Assembly: GCF_004770995.1 (NCBI RefSeq)
Contig: NZ_RQHW01000065.1
Coordinates: 62,001 to 126,000 of the forward strand
Length of the DNA: 64,000 nucleotides
Origin: Leptospira idonii
GTDB lineage: Bacteria; Spirochaetota; Leptospiria; Leptospirales; Leptospiraceae
Reading direction: 5' to 3'
Positions 28,833-38,799 of this stretch are shown here, piece after piece (positions within the stretch are counted from its first letter, which is position 1; every line of letters starts with the position of its first letter). Made by a program: the position numbers and the translations under genes. The notes under the pieces are model-generated. The model saw only the letters and a list, made by a program, of their open reading frames with translations, had not been told where the DNA came from and ran no database searches.

Positions 28833-30251
28833 TTATTTCTTAGGAGCTTTTCCTATCTTCCCTGTTTTAGGAGGGATATTGAGTTTTTGTTTCGGATAAA
28901 TTAGATTTTTATTTTTGATCTTTCCTCTGTTTGCTTCGAAAATTCTAGGCCAGAGTTTGGAGTCATTATAAACGTCTTTTTTCTTAGCAATTCTCCAAAG
29001 GCAATCAGCAGGATTGGATTTTCCAACTGTATAACGTTTCCATCCTTTTCCTAAATCTTCGAGAGAAGATCCGGCAGAATTTTCATCGCCTTCTTCAGCA
29101 TCAGTAGTAGCTACAGTTTCTTCTTTCACTGTTGCCGTTTTTTCTTTTTTGTTCGCAACAGTCTCTTTGTTCGTATTTTTGTTTGCAAGAGTTCCGATTT
29201 GATCGAGAGAAATTTCAGACAAACGAATGGCTTCTTCGGATTGGCCGATGGAGTCTTCGTATTTCTCTTGTTCGAACAGAGCGGAAGAAGAACCTAAAGA
29301 TTCATTGGCCGCAGCTAAATTCTCTTGTGCACTGGAATAGTCGTCTTTTGTAGAAGGAGACTTCAACAAAGAATCGGAGTTGAGTTCTGCAAAACGAGCG
29401 TTTGCATCTTCTACAACGTCACGCGCTTGGCTGTTTCTTTCTTTCGCATGATCTTTCACAACGGCAGCAAGCAAAGGACCGGAAGCAGCACGAGCTGTTT
29501 TGATTTTCTCTTCCGCAGACTTCAATTTACCTGCGTCGATATCTTCATAAGCAGATTGAATGCGAGCTTTCTCTTCTTCCACACTTGGGTTGGTCCCGTT
29601 GGAATACTTGGAAGCTTTTTCTAAAGTGGACTCCACATCCTCTGCCGATTGGCGGATGGTGTCCGATTTTTCCAAAGAAACTACTTTTGCATCATTGCCG
29701 GATTGTTTTGCTTCTTTGAATAGAACATAAGCTTGCTCGTATTCATCCAAAGCTTGGTTGCGTTTGATTTCTTTTTGATCTTCTTTGTCTTCGCGAAGAT
29801 AAGAAGCTAAAGCGGAATCTGCACTTGCAAGTTTAGAATCACCTGCTTCTTTAGCAAGGTTTGCTTTTTTCAATTCTTCAGGAGCAAAATCAGAGGCATT
29901 GGCTTCATCAGCCGCATCAATATTACCAACTGCTTCTTCTCTTGTTTTCGCAACAAGTTTAGGAAGAGTTTTTTCTAAAGCATCATAAGCTCTGGAAATG
30001 GCATAGTCTGCACTCTTTTTAGACTCGGATGCATTTTCAGCAGCAGCAGCTTCATTTGCCTCTTTGAGACTTTTTTCTGCTTCTGCAAATTCATCCGGAG
30101 CATACTGTTTTGCCTGAAGATTTTCAGCGCGTTCAATTTGCGTTTTCGCTAGGGCTAGTTCTTTGAGAGGCAATTCTTGGCCACAATTCAAAAAAGCGGT
30201 CGAAAATGCCAACGCAAAGAAAAAGACGATCGTCTTTTCTTTATGTAACAT
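28833..30251 (-). CDS. LysM-domain lipoprotein with long helical Ala/Glu/Lys-rich region
   Basis: 472 residues. Lipoprotein signal with FLNC (Cys23). Residues about 30-370 are charged, alanine-rich helix built from irregular repeats (FAEAEKSLKEANEAAA, FAPEELKKANLAKEAGDSKL, YEQAYVLFKEAKQSG, YSSAQENLAAANESL), probably coiled coil or helical bundle. A low-complexity KKEKTATVKEET linker follows, then a LysM module (YTVGKSNPADCLWRIAKKKDVYNDSKLWPRIFEANR, NLIYPKQKLNIP) at about 413-460. This fits a periplasmic, peptidoglycan-binding, envelope-spanning lipoprotein. AAGGAG sits 7 nt before the ATG. Monocistronic between two terminators. Confidence 0.85.
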   Translation of the reverse strand: MLHKEKTIVFFFALAFSTAFLNCGQELPLKELALAKTQIERAENLQAKQYAPDEFAEAEKSLKEANEAAAAENASESKKSADYAISRAYDALEKTLPKLVAKTREEAVGNIDAADEANASDFAPEELKKANLAKEAGDSKLASADSALASYLREDKEDQKEIKRNQALDEYEQAYVLFKEAKQSGNDAKVVSLEKSDTIRQSAEDVESTLEKASKYSNGTNPSVEEEKARIQSAYEDIDAGKLKSAEEKIKTARAASGPLLAAVVKDHAKERNSQARDVVEDANARFAELNSDSLLKSPSTKDDYSSAQENLAAANESLGSSSALFEQEKYEDSIGQSEEAIRLSEISLDQIGTLANKNTNKETVANKKEKTATVKEETVATTDAEEGDENSAGSSLEDLGKGWKRYTVGKSNPADCLWRIAKKKDVYNDSKLWPRIFEANRGKIKNKNLIYPKQKLNIPPKTGKIGKAPKK

Positions 30252-30280
30252 ACGGTACTCCTTATTTCTGGGAACTAAAA

Positions 30281-30309
30281 AGAAAAGAAAGCAATATGCT
30301 CTCTTTTCT
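30281..30309 (-). terminator. Intrinsic terminator of the STAS gene
   Basis: 12-bp stem with one mismatch (30281-30292 and 30298-30309), loop of 5 nt, starting within the stop codon of the STAS gene and followed on the minus strand by TTTT. It separates the STAS gene from the LysM gene. Confidence 0.6.
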
Positions 30310-30643
30310 ATTTGAATGCTGCTGTGGCTTCGTCTTCGCTGTCGAAGATTTCGAAGAAAGAGGTCAATTTAGTTAACTCGAATACTTTACGAACAGAACC
30401 TGCGACATTGATGATCTTCAATCCACCTTGGTATTTTTTCAAGTTGGACAAGCTTGAGATCAATGCACCAATTCCAGAAGAATCGATATAGGAAACTTTT
30501 TCTAGATTGATAACAATGCAGTATTTTTGCTCTTCAATCAATTTTGCGATTACATCCTTGATTTCGGGAGCGTTGTAAAGGTCGATTTCCCCGTTTATGT
30601 CTAGGATTACGATTTTATCTTTTTCCCTTCTAGTGATTTCCAT
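30308..30643 (-). CDS. STAS-domain anti-sigma factor antagonist
   Basis: 111 residues, one STAS domain of the SpoIIAA/RsbV type. VSYIDSSGIGALISS contains the serine (S55 or S56) that partner anti-sigma kinases phosphorylate. In the partner-switching scheme the dephosphorylated form binds the anti-sigma kinase; SpoIIE-type phosphatases remove the phosphate. One such phosphatase lies at 55.3-57.2 kb, but a link is only inferred. Has its own promoter and terminator. Confidence 0.93.
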   Translation of the reverse strand: MEITRREKDKIVILDINGEIDLYNAPEIKDVIAKLIEEQKYCIVINLEKVSYIDSSGIGALISSLSNLKKYQGGLKIINVAGSVRKVFELTKLTSFFEIFDSEDEATAAFK

Positions 30644-30697
30644 GTGTGTCTAGAGACTCCTCAGTGAAGCTACAATCGATGTAGAAATGACGGTACA

Positions 30698-30726
30698 ATT
30701 GCATGAAAAAAAATCAGAGACGTCAA
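30698..30726 (-). promoter_or_regulatory. Sigma-70-like promoter of the STAS gene
   Basis: Minus-strand TTGACG (30726-30721) and TGCAAT (30703-30698), spacer 17 nt, 55 nt before the ATG at 30643 and 11 nt downstream of the tgt stop. Pattern-based. Confidence 0.45.
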
Positions 30727-30736
30727 CCTAATAATT

Positions 30737-31852
30737 TCAGGAAGCATATAATTTTTTCCAATGTGTGTAAAATGTTCCAAATTCCTGATTTTCAATCGAA
30801 ATGCGCAAAGAATCCATAAATTGTTTCATAAAATATAAGTTGTGATAGGTGGAAAGACTGAAGGCAGACAATTCCTTTACTTTATGAAGATGCCTGATGT
30901 AGCCCAAACTATAGGTTTTACATACCTTGCAGGAACACTCAGGATCAATAGGACCCGTAGAAAGCCTATGAGATTCATTACGAAGATTCACTTTGCCCTT
31001 GGATGTAAAAACTTGACCATTTCGGGCATTTCTTGTAGGGAGAACGCAATCGAACATGTCGATTCCGTTACGAACTCCTTCCAAAATGTCCAACACTGTG
31101 CCCACTCCCATCAAATATCTGGGTCTTGCAGGGTCGAGAGAAGGAGCTAAAGATTCTAAAATACGCACATATTCTTCCCTAGGCTCCCCTACGGAAAGAC
31201 CTCCCAGAGCGATCCCTGGAAAAGGAAGAGATTGGAGATAGTGCAGACTTTCTGCACGCAAAGCCTCATTCACTCCTCCTTGTACGATGCAAAAAAGATT
31301 TTGACCATTTTCATTTTTCTGCCAGTATTCGACGGATTGTTTGGCCCAACGATGGGTTCTGTCCAATGCCTGCTTCAATCTTTCCACCGAACTTCCGTAA
31401 GGTGCACAATCATCCAAAACCATCATAATGTCGGAACCGATGGATCTTTGCATATCGATCACCGATTCAGGAGTGAATTTGTGGTGACTGCCGTCTATAT
31501 GGGATTGAAAACGAACACCGTCCTCTTCGAACTTAAAAAGTCCGGACAAACTGAACACCTGAAACCCACCTGAGTCGGTCAAAAGGGCGTTCGGATAGGC
31601 CATAAACTTTTTTAAGCCCCCGAAATGATCCAAAACCTCTTTTCCCGGCTTCAGATAGAGATGATACGTATTTCCTAATATAAGCTGGTAGCCCAATTCC
31701 AGAATGTCTTCGGAGGAAAGAGATTTCACACTCCCCCTAGTGCCCACAGGCATAAAGACGGGAGTGTTCACCTCAATTTCGCCTAAACGAAGTTTACCGG
31801 AACGGGCGAAAGATTGTTTATCGGAAGCGACCGACTGAAATCTAAGTGGCAC
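30737..31852 (-). CDS. tgt: tRNA-guanine transglycosylase
   Basis: 371 residues. Inserts the queuine precursor preQ1 at wobble position 34 of GUN tRNAs. Features: [30 protein letters not shown] with the catalytic Asp, [27 protein letters not shown] with the second Asp, and the zinc ligands [17 protein letters not shown]. The start is a GTG at 31852 inside the end of fur (11-nt overlap). Third gene of an lptE-fur-tgt unit. Confidence 0.96.
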   Translation of the reverse strand: MPLRFQSVASDKQSFARSGKLRLGEIEVNTPVFMPVGTRGSVKSLSSEDILELGYQLILGNTYHLYLKPGKEVLDHFGGLKKFMAYPNALLTDSGGFQVFSLSGLFKFEEDGVRFQSHIDGSHHKFTPESVIDMQRSIGSDIMMVLDDCAPYGSSVERLKQALDRTHRWAKQSVEYWQKNENGQNLFCIVQGGVNEALRAESLHYLQSLPFPGIALGGLSVGEPREEYVRILESLAPSLDPARPRYLMGVGTVLDILEGVRNGIDMFDCVLPTRNARNGQVFTSKGKVNLRNESHRLSTGPIDPECSCKVCKTYSLGYIRHLHKVKELSAFSLSTYHNLYFMKQFMDSLRISIENQEFGTFYTHWKKLYAS

Positions 31853-32324
31853 TACTTCTTTTTTTTGCCTCGCAGGATTGGCAAATACCGTAAATGTTCA
31901 GAGTATGTCCCGACATAGTGAAACCGTTTTGAGCCGCAGCATTTTTCTGAAGCTCTTCGATTCTCTCGTCGATAAACTCTACGATCTTTCCGCACTGAAG
32001 GCAGATGATATGATCGTGGTGCTCATGGCCGATGATATGTTCGTAGTATTTATAGTCTTTTCCGAAGTCGTGTTCTTCCAAAAGACCCGCTTCGACCATA
32101 ATGGACAAAATTCGATAGATGGTCGCCTTGGAGATGCGGTCTTTATTGTCTTTTAGTTCGTCCAAAAGACCTTCTGCGGTAAAATGATTGTGTGAAGAAA
32201 AGATTTTCTGGGCAACTAACAGACGTTGGTTCGTGATTTTTAGTCCCTTTTCCTTTAAATATTCTTCAAAGGCTTGCATTTCCTTCTTGGTATCTTCTTC
32301 GATATGAGGATCTTCGTGTGACAA
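31842..32324 (-). CDS. fur: Fur-family metalloregulator
   Basis: 160 residues from a TTG at 32324 with AAGGAG 8 nt upstream; the longer ORF to 32405 would run into lptE and lacks a site. Winged-helix DNA-binding part ([45 protein letters not shown]), then the metal part: [20 protein letters not shown] and CQSC, giving both CxxC structural zinc motifs. The Glu in KIVEF is the Fur version; PerR usually has Asp there, so Fur is favoured over PerR. Target metal and genes are not shown by the sequence. Confidence 0.88.
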   Translation of the reverse strand: MSHEDPHIEEDTKKEMQAFEEYLKEKGLKITNQRLLVAQKIFSSHNHFTAEGLLDELKDNKDRISKATIYRILSIMVEAGLLEEHDFGKDYKYYEHIIGHEHHDHIICLQCGKIVEFIDERIEELQKNAAAQNGFTMSGHTLNIYGICQSCEAKKRSSAT

Positions 32325-32349
32325 AATTTTTCTCCTTCGGTTTTCTAAC

Positions 32350-32907
32350 TCAGTTTGTTTTCCCGGCAAGGGAAAAATACCATGATCTTTCCGCTTCCTC
32401 GGCAATCCGCAGCGCCATAATCCTCAGCAGTCTGTTTTGAGCTTCAATCTCGGATTCTCTGTATCCCAATTGAGTGGAATAGTAGGCTCTTCCCGGAATT
32501 TCGTTTCTTTCCATGAGAAGTTTAGCTCCTGACTGTGCTTCGACAAGCTCAATTCTGGTAACGACGAAAAGTTCCGTAGTGAGTTGTCTGTCTGCCAAAT
32601 CCATCAGATCCCCTACCTGTTGGTAGTGGACGATTTCCGAATACAGGCGGTATGCGGCTTTCATTTTGTCCCTAGTGGTGATGAATCTTCCTCGTCTGTC
32701 TATTTCTTCCATAATCATCTGAGTGAGCCTGGTGTGGGTTCCTGCAGAATAGGTATTGTTTCTTACATTTTGGATATAGAGGTATCTTTTGTTATCAGGA
32801 ATAGGAACTCCGTCAATTTTAGGAGGCCTTCCGGGTTCCCCTTGAAACAAGGAACACTGCAAGGACAAAGACACCAGAATAAGAAGAAAAATTCGGGAAA
32901 TAACCAT
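32350..32907 (-). CDS. lptE: LptE-family LPS assembly lipoprotein
   Basis: 185 residues. Lipobox SLSLQC (Cys18) after a short signal peptide. The body matches the LptE pattern: YLYIQNVRNNTYSAGTHTRLTQ, then IMEEIDRRGRFITTRDKMKAAYRL, the typical conserved stretch of the plug protein that sits inside LptD in the outer membrane and delivers LPS to the surface. Sequence similarity in this family is low, hence the moderate certainty. It is 25 nt upstream of fur, likely the first gene of the lptE-fur-tgt transcript, and divergent from the M23 peptidase. Confidence 0.75.
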   Translation of the reverse strand: MVISRIFLLILVSLSLQCSLFQGEPGRPPKIDGVPIPDNKRYLYIQNVRNNTYSAGTHTRLTQMIMEEIDRRGRFITTRDKMKAAYRLYSEIVHYQQVGDLMDLADRQLTTELFVVTRIELVEAQSGAKLLMERNEIPGRAYYSTQLGYRESEIEAQNRLLRIMALRIAEEAERSWYFSLAGKTN

Positions 32908-32988
32908 GGAATTTGAGTAAGACCCCTACCATTCCCCCCTTTTCCGTTTCTTTGTCAAGGGAACCACGAAAAGACTGGAAATACTAAG

Positions 32989-34857
32989 ATGCCTTTTTCT
33001 AAATTACTTCTTGAGGCAGGAAGAATTTCCCTACCAAAAATGAAAATGAAACAACCTTATTTATACTCCATTCACTTAGCCATTGTTATCTTTTTCACCG
33101 GTTCCCTTTTCTCGGAACCAAGTCCGATACCGGAGATTCCCTCCGACGAGGTGGTTTTTCCTCTTCCTTATTTTTCTCCCATCTCGGGAACCTTTGCAGA
33201 AATCAGAAGCAACCATCTTCATATGGGTTCCGATTTTAAATCCTACGGACTGAACGGTCACAGCATTCTCAGCACATTCGACGGTTATGTGGAGGAAATA
33301 GGATATTCCAAATTAGGATATGGATTGTATCTGTTTTTATACAGCCCTTCTTATAAAATTAAGGCAAGATACGCCCATCTTCATTCCTTCGGAGGGGATC
33401 TCGCCGATTTGGAACTTCTCAGAAGAGCCCTTCTTTTGATGGGAGAAAAAGACGGATTCCGACTCAAACTGAATCCAGGAATGTTCACCGCACCGAAAGG
33501 AATTCCTTTCGGAAAAACGGGCGAATCCGGAACAGGAGTCCCTCATCTCCATTTGGAATTTCATACGGATAAAGGAATCGTCAATCCTCTCAACTTTCCG
33601 GAACTCCATCAAAAAGATACGATCCCTCCCACCATCAGTTCGTTCTATATAGAAGGAGGAGGTCTGACAAAACCTCTGCTTCTCCAAGCCAAAGAAACGG
33701 GATCTGGCAACTATCAACTATTAGATGAAAACGGGAACCCGATCGAGTCCGTTTCGTTATCAGGAAAAGTCAGATTCAGAATCGGAGGATACGACCTCAT
33801 CCGATCCAGGAACAGGAACAATGTGTTCGGAATGGATCTTTTTCTGGACGAAAAACCGGTTTATTCCCGACAGTTCGACTTTCTTTATTACAAAGAGGCG
33901 GAAAACAAACATTTGTTCTATGATGCGAATAGATCCTCCTATTCTCCTCCCGTATATTTTTACCATCTCTACGAGATTTCCAAAGAATCCAAATCGGAAG
34001 CCTACTCTCTCGATTTTTCCGAATTTCCCGAAAAAACGGTGTCAGAGCTGAAAGCAGGATTAAGAGACGCAGCGGGAAATAAATCCTATGTCCGCCTAAA
34101 GGTAAAACACGAAGCCCCCGTCACCGCTCTCTCCAACGCAAAACAAAGTTTGGGAAAAAAGTTTTTTTCAAACGATCGCCTTGTTCAATTCGATCTAAGC
34201 AAAAACGAATCCTCAGGAAACGGATCTGTGGAAATAGAAGAGGAAGATCCGAAACAACTTCCTTTCGTTCTTCCGAAAGGACTCATATTAAAAAGCAAAG
34301 TATATAAACTGGAAACCAACCAATTCTCTTGGAAAGGAAACGGAACGGGGGAATTCAATACGGAGATAACGATCACAAACAAAGAATACCTGTCTTTTTG
34401 GGATCAGTCTGCGGGAAGATTCTCGTCGGTATCCGCCAAAAGAAAATCGAACGGTTTCACCTTCAGTTTAGCAAAGTTAGGTTATCTTATGATACTGGAA
34501 GACAAAGCTCCTCCTACGGTTCTGCCTCTGAACTCGATGGCAAGACATATAGAACTTCCAGAAGTGAGAGACCAATGTTTCGAAGACAAATATTACAGTT
34601 TGAGCGATTCCGGAGTGGGAGCAAAAAGAAGCGTAAATCTTTTGTTAGATGGACAAAACTACCCTTACGAATACGATGCGGATAAAGAATCGATCCGAGT
34701 GAGTTTGCCGAAGAGTTTACATAAAGAAAAGCCCTATCTTCTTTTGGAAGTTAGGGCCTTCGATTGGGCCGGCAACGAATCGGAACCGTTTACGGACCTC
34801 ATCGCCACAGGCAGTTGGAAATCGGAATACTACGCTTCTTGTCCTGTCAAAGAGTAA
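32989..34857 (+). CDS. Exported M23-family metallopeptidase
   Basis: 622 residues. Signal peptide centred on SIHLAIVIFFTGSLFS. The M23 (LytM/peptidase) domain follows: HLHMGSDF with H78 and D82, FGKTGESGTG, and the HLHLEFHTD HxH motif, all zinc and catalytic residues present. A large C-terminal part of about 400 residues is beta-rich and includes paired Asp-rich Ig-like stretches (LRDAAGNKSYVRL, VRAFDWAGNES). Likely a peptidoglycan hydrolase or LytM activator in the periplasm. The ATG at 32989 gives a long charged n-region; 33037 or 33043 are possible starts. It overlaps the 3' end of greA by 28 nt. Confidence 0.85.
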   Translation: MPFSKLLLEAGRISLPKMKMKQPYLYSIHLAIVIFFTGSLFSEPSPIPEIPSDEVVFPLPYFSPISGTFAEIRSNHLHMGSDFKSYGLNGHSILSTFDGYVEEIGYSKLGYGLYLFLYSPSYKIKARYAHLHSFGGDLADLELLRRALLLMGEKDGFRLKLNPGMFTAPKGIPFGKTGESGTGVPHLHLEFHTDKGIVNPLNFPELHQKDTIPPTISSFYIEGGGLTKPLLLQAKETGSGNYQLLDENGNPIESVSLSGKVRFRIGGYDLIRSRNRNNVFGMDLFLDEKPVYSRQFDFLYYKEAENKHLFYDANRSSYSPPVYFYHLYEISKESKSEAYSLDFSEFPEKTVSELKAGLRDAAGNKSYVRLKVKHEAPVTALSNAKQSLGKKFFSNDRLVQFDLSKNESSGNGSVEIEEEDPKQLPFVLPKGLILKSKVYKLETNQFSWKGNGTGEFNTEITITNKEYLSFWDQSAGRFSSVSAKRKSNGFTFSLAKLGYLMILEDKAPPTVLPLNSMARHIELPEVRDQCFEDKYYSLSDSGVGAKRSVNLLLDGQNYPYEYDADKESIRVSLPKSLHKEKPYLLLEVRAFDWAGNESEPFTDLIATGSWKSEYYASCPVKE

Positions 34858-37595
34858 CGAGCGATATCCAGAACTTCGTAACGAGTTTCCGTAGAACCGA
34901 ATAGAAGAGTCGCTTCGTTTCCTACGTTCTTTCCTAAGAGCGATTTCGCCAAAGGTGATTGGTAAGAAATGATGTTTTTCTCAGTATCAGCATCCCAAGC
35001 ACCTAAGATGGAATAAGTGACCACTTCTCCGGATTCTTTGTTCTTGAGTTTTACCATGGTACCGATTCCCACTTTGTCCGTTTTTACTTCGGACAAATCC
35101 AGGATACGGGCACTCTTCAGTTCCGCTTCCAACTTTTTGATGGCAGCTTGCAACTGAACTTGTTTTTCCATAGCGGCTTTGTATTCTGCGTTCTCTCTTA
35201 AGTCCCCTTTTTCCTGAGCTTCCCCGATATCGCGGGAGTTTTCCAACATCTCTACGTTCACCAGATGTTCGAATTCCCCTTTTTTCGCATTGAAAGCCTG
35301 GCGAGTGACCAGAACCACATCCGTAGGAAGATTGGAAAGAGGATCATCATCCGCTTCTTCCGCACCAGCGTATTCATCCCAAACTAGGTTCGGTTTCAAT
35401 TCGTTGATGAGAGAAAGGAGTTGGTCTTTTTCCAGATCGGTTACGTAAGTAACTTCTTTGAAAAGTGCATATAGTTTACGAACATACTCGTCATCCGCAT
35501 TTTGCAGGATTTCTTTCAGAAGGGTATTTTCCTTTCCGAACAGAATGTCCATCGCTTGGTTCTTCAGTTTGGTTCCTTTGTCTTCGATCTTAGCCAAAGG
35601 CTTGAGAAGACGGAACACTCTGAGAACTAGATCTTCTTCGGAAACGTTCATCCAATCGTATTTCCAAGTGTGAGAAAGAATGGATTTTGCCACCCAAAGG
35701 AAAACTTCAGGATGTTCTTTCGATTTATTGGAAACCGTTTCGATGAATAGATTGAGTTCTGCGAATTTATCGTCTTGCACCAAGTTTTGGAATACGGAAC
35801 GATTCACTTTCACAGGAACTTCGAACAATAGGCCGATGAGGATGTTGATCGCTTCCGGGTGATGAGTGCGGATCAAATCCTTAAATCCTTTTTTGATGTC
35901 CGTGTTTTCCAAAGACTTGGAAAGTTTCAAAGCATCTTCTTTAGAAAGATTTTGGATGATTGCTTTTAATTCAGGCTCTCTGATTTTATGAGAGAACTCT
36001 TCCGTAGGCCATGCTTTGCCTGCTTCTTCCAAATAGAGGTAAGCGGAAATGCGGCGAACAGGATCTTTTGCGGATTCCTCTTCGTTGTAGTGAGTGATGA
36101 AAAATTCACCCGCTTCACTTGCTTCATCCGCATCTCTCACAGCTTCCATAGCGATTTCGAGTTTTTTGTTCGTATCTGCGGAAGCTTGGAACTTTTGAGT
36201 GAGCGTTTCAGAGTGAGTGATCGGTTTTTCGTGGTAAACCACTTCATCCTTTTTCTTAGGATTCATTCCGATATTGGCTTCTTTTTTCAGAACAGACTTA
36301 ACCTTTGCCCACCACTTGGACCAATCGTCAGCCTTCAAAAACACTCCGATAAGTTCGTTTTTCATATCGGCAACTAACATCTTGTTGTCGTAAGACTTCA
36401 AGAGCTGAGTCAAAAACTCGCCTAAGTTGTCTGAGAAAAGTGCTTTCACTTCTTCTTTGTTTTCGTAGTGACGAACCCAGATATGATCTTTCTTCAAAGG
36501 TTTGAGGGAAGTGATCGCCATCTGGATGGAAAGTTTGTGGTCTTTCTTTTCTTCGAAATCGACGAAGATAGAATCGCCTGTTTGGGAAATAGAAGTGATT
36601 TTACCTACTCCCCAATTTCTATGCATTACGTAATTGCCTGTATCGAATACGATGTTTCTTTCGAAACTGGTGATACAAAGTTTTACCGGCTTACGGTTGT
36701 TACCGAGTTCACTCATCTTGAGGAAATCTTCCAAAAGGGAGTGGCTTGCGTATTTTTGTTTGTAAGAACGAATGAGTTCGTTACGTGCTTTTTGAGAAGC
36801 AGGTTCGTGTTCTAAAATTTTCTTTAGGAAGTAGATGACACGATCCCATTCTTCCATCGCTTTGAAAGGTTCCACCAGAGGATACAGAAGACCCACGAGT
36901 CTTGTTTTTTCTCTGTGTCCAAGAAGGATTCTTTCTATTTTATCGAAGAAAGAAATGTCTTCGTAATTGCTTTGAACTAAGATCGGCCAGATCTCTTCCA
37001 TCTGAGGATACTCTTTGTTTTTAGCAAAGATCTCAGCGGCTTGTTTGAGATAAGAGATCGCTTTCGGTTTGTCCTCATCCATAATGGTGAGTGCGTATTT
37101 TTTAGCGATCTCAGGATTTTTACGATCTTGTTTGGCGAGTTTTTCTAAAACTGCTTTCAGCTCTTTGTTTTTCTTGAGTTTGTCTAAAGCTTCCGCTTTC
37201 ACTCTGAGAGCGAGTCTGTGGTCTCCGAATTTAAGAATGGAGTCTGTGATGTATTCGATGATGGTCCATTTGCCGTGTGCTTTGAAAGAATCTAGAATGT
37301 TTTTCACTAGATTCGCATCACCCATAGGATCTTCCATAAAGGAAAGGATCATCAGCATGTATTTGGCGGAAATGGACTCGGGATGTTCCCGGAAATGGTC
37401 TTCTATTTTTTGTTTTGCTGCAGGAAGTTTATCTTCCGCCTTGTAAGCATCAATGATATCGTCGTAAATTTTAAATTTGGACGCAGGAACGGAGCTGGCA
37501 TCGGCACGTACATAAATTTCTTCGTTAAAAAGAGATGTAAGTTTATCAGAGTCTGTATTTTTGTTCGTTTTGTCTTCAGTAATGGTCTCAGGCAT
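34830..37595 (-). CDS. greA: Giant spirochaete-type GreA transcript cleavage factor
   Basis: 921 residues, six times the length of ordinary GreA. The last 164 (758-921) are a complete GreA: coiled-coil tip GDLRENAEYK with D798 and E801 at the spacing of the E. coli catalytic D41/E44 and the FKBP-like C-terminal part. The rest is helical, TPR/HEAT-like, with a Tudor or CarD-like segment near 315-375 (MHRNWGVGKITSISQTGDSIFVDF). Borrelia and Treponema have similarly extended GreA. It rescues backtracked RNA polymerase; the extension may add a polymerase or DNA contact, which is inference. GGGAG lies 10 nt before the ATG. Confidence 0.9.
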   Translation of the reverse strand: MPETITEDKTNKNTDSDKLTSLFNEEIYVRADASSVPASKFKIYDDIIDAYKAEDKLPAAKQKIEDHFREHPESISAKYMLMILSFMEDPMGDANLVKNILDSFKAHGKWTIIEYITDSILKFGDHRLALRVKAEALDKLKKNKELKAVLEKLAKQDRKNPEIAKKYALTIMDEDKPKAISYLKQAAEIFAKNKEYPQMEEIWPILVQSNYEDISFFDKIERILLGHREKTRLVGLLYPLVEPFKAMEEWDRVIYFLKKILEHEPASQKARNELIRSYKQKYASHSLLEDFLKMSELGNNRKPVKLCITSFERNIVFDTGNYVMHRNWGVGKITSISQTGDSIFVDFEEKKDHKLSIQMAITSLKPLKKDHIWVRHYENKEEVKALFSDNLGEFLTQLLKSYDNKMLVADMKNELIGVFLKADDWSKWWAKVKSVLKKEANIGMNPKKKDEVVYHEKPITHSETLTQKFQASADTNKKLEIAMEAVRDADEASEAGEFFITHYNEEESAKDPVRRISAYLYLEEAGKAWPTEEFSHKIREPELKAIIQNLSKEDALKLSKSLENTDIKKGFKDLIRTHHPEAINILIGLLFEVPVKVNRSVFQNLVQDDKFAELNLFIETVSNKSKEHPEVFLWVAKSILSHTWKYDWMNVSEEDLVLRVFRLLKPLAKIEDKGTKLKNQAMDILFGKENTLLKEILQNADDEYVRKLYALFKEVTYVTDLEKDQLLSLINELKPNLVWDEYAGAEEADDDPLSNLPTDVVLVTRQAFNAKKGEFEHLVNVEMLENSRDIGEAQEKGDLRENAEYKAAMEKQVQLQAAIKKLEAELKSARILDLSEVKTDKVGIGTMVKLKNKESGEVVTYSILGAWDADTEKNIISYQSPLAKSLLGKNVGNEATLLFGSTETRYEVLDIARYSLTGQEA

Positions 37596-37736
37596 GAGAA
37601 GAATCTCCCTCTTCGTATTTCCAATAAAGGGTGGTCAATGTTCCTATAAAGTTGTTACGGTAAATTTAGCGATGAATCCGCAAAAAGAACAGTCCTAGAT
37701 GTAAGGATTTACCATACTCTCCATCTTGTAAAGTAC

Positions 37737-37766
37737 AAAAAACCCAGCCGGATTTGGCTGGGTTTT
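37737..37766 (-). terminator. Strong terminator after flaA1
   Basis: AACCCAGCC (37741-37749) and GGCTGGGTT (37756-37764), 9-bp perfect stem, 6-nt loop, with TTTTTT after it on the minus strand and TTTT on the plus strand. Ends the PUR-flaA2-flaA1 transcript 36 nt after the flaA1 stop. Confidence 0.9.
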
Positions 37767-37802
37767 CTGCTTTTGGGGAAGAATTAAGGTGTGAGTGAGT
37801 CC

Positions 37803-38777
37803 TTATTTTCCTTGTCCACCACCGCATTCACGCACTTTGGAACCGGTAGAAATCGCACCAGATTTTTGAAGCATTTGCTCTAGTTTGATCTTGTTTTTAC
37901 AATCATCTTCATCGAAATCTAGGTTTGCTCCATCGAAGTGAACTTCGAAAGTATCTGCCAATACTCTGAGTTCATCAAAGAAAAGGTAAACCATCTCTCC
38001 TCCTGTTTGAGGATTAGAACGGATTTTGAATTGTTTGAAGATCAAGTTACGAGTTGCCGGGAAAGCAACCGCTTCTTGTGGGATCGCAGGTGGAATATCG
38101 ATTTGCAAAGGTCTCCAACCAACGAAGTCCAAAGAACCGAATTGGAAGATATGGCTGTTTCCATTGTAGTCTTCCAACCAACCTTCTAGGTTGTATTCGT
38201 TTCCACGTCCCAAAACCCATACGGAAATCGCTTTCACGTTTCCTGGAGTTTCAATCCCGTAAACTTTTTCGAATTTCTTTTGATTGCTGTCATCGATATA
38301 AGGTCTTGCTCGAGTGATTTCATACTCAGGAGTACGAGGAGGACGAACAGTTACCACGTTATAACCAGGGTAAGTGAATTGGAATTTCACTCCCAATACT
38401 TTTGCATTGGTAGGATCCACATTCTTTACGTCTCCCGGTTTACCAGGAACAAGTTTCACTTCTCTAATTACAAGAGGAGACTTCACCGGATCATTCAATA
38501 CGGGAGTGTATTTGTTAGTCTCATCGTATTTGATATCTCCGGAACCGTCTTTCGTCACTGAATCTTTATCAGTGAAAACTTCCCATCCGTAAGCTGCCGC
38601 CGCAGGAGGAGCATCCCAAGATTCGATTGTGATCGCCTTGAGTTCCATGGAAGTGATATCATTTCCGTTGGAAGTAGTAACTCCTCCGGAAATGCGATAC
38701 TGTGCTTGCGCTACCCCGATCAACATGCAGGAAGCAAGAATCGTAGATGCAATCGTTAATAATTTTTTATTTTCCAT
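37803..38777 (-). CDS. flaA1: Flagellar filament sheath protein FlaA1
   Basis: 324 residues. Signal peptide with cleavage at AQA-Q (25/26), then a FlaA domain: [59 protein letters not shown] and [15 protein letters not shown]. FlaA proteins coat the FlaB core of spirochaete periplasmic flagella. The pair with a shorter FlaA2 directly upstream is the Leptospira arrangement. Start at 38777 (MENKKLL) is chosen over the ORF start at 38870 because the latter lies in the flaA2 gene and lacks a signal sequence. The LASC motif in the signal is an accidental lipobox look-alike or an unconfirmed lipidation site. Confidence 0.92.
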   Translation of the reverse strand: MENKKLLTIASTILASCMLIGVAQAQYRISGGVTTSNGNDITSMELKAITIESWDAPPAAAAYGWEVFTDKDSVTKDGSGDIKYDETNKYTPVLNDPVKSPLVIREVKLVPGKPGDVKNVDPTNAKVLGVKFQFTYPGYNVVTVRPPRTPEYEITRARPYIDDSNQKKFEKVYGIETPGNVKAISVWVLGRGNEYNLEGWLEDYNGNSHIFQFGSLDFVGWRPLQIDIPPAIPQEAVAFPATRNLIFKQFKIRSNPQTGGEMVYLFFDELRVLADTFEVHFDGANLDFDEDDCKNKIKLEQMLQKSGAISTGSKVRECGGGQGK

Positions 38778-38799
38778 TTGAATGCCTATTACCCTTCTC

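Noticed and set aside
31805..31830. Sigma-28-like -10 octamers inside coding sequence
   Set aside because: TTATCGGA-type words recur in many genes here through codon use; only the one before the PUR gene has a spaced -35 and a fitting location.
32325..32405. Longer Fur start
   Set aside because: The extra residues overlap lptE and no ribosome binding site supports them.
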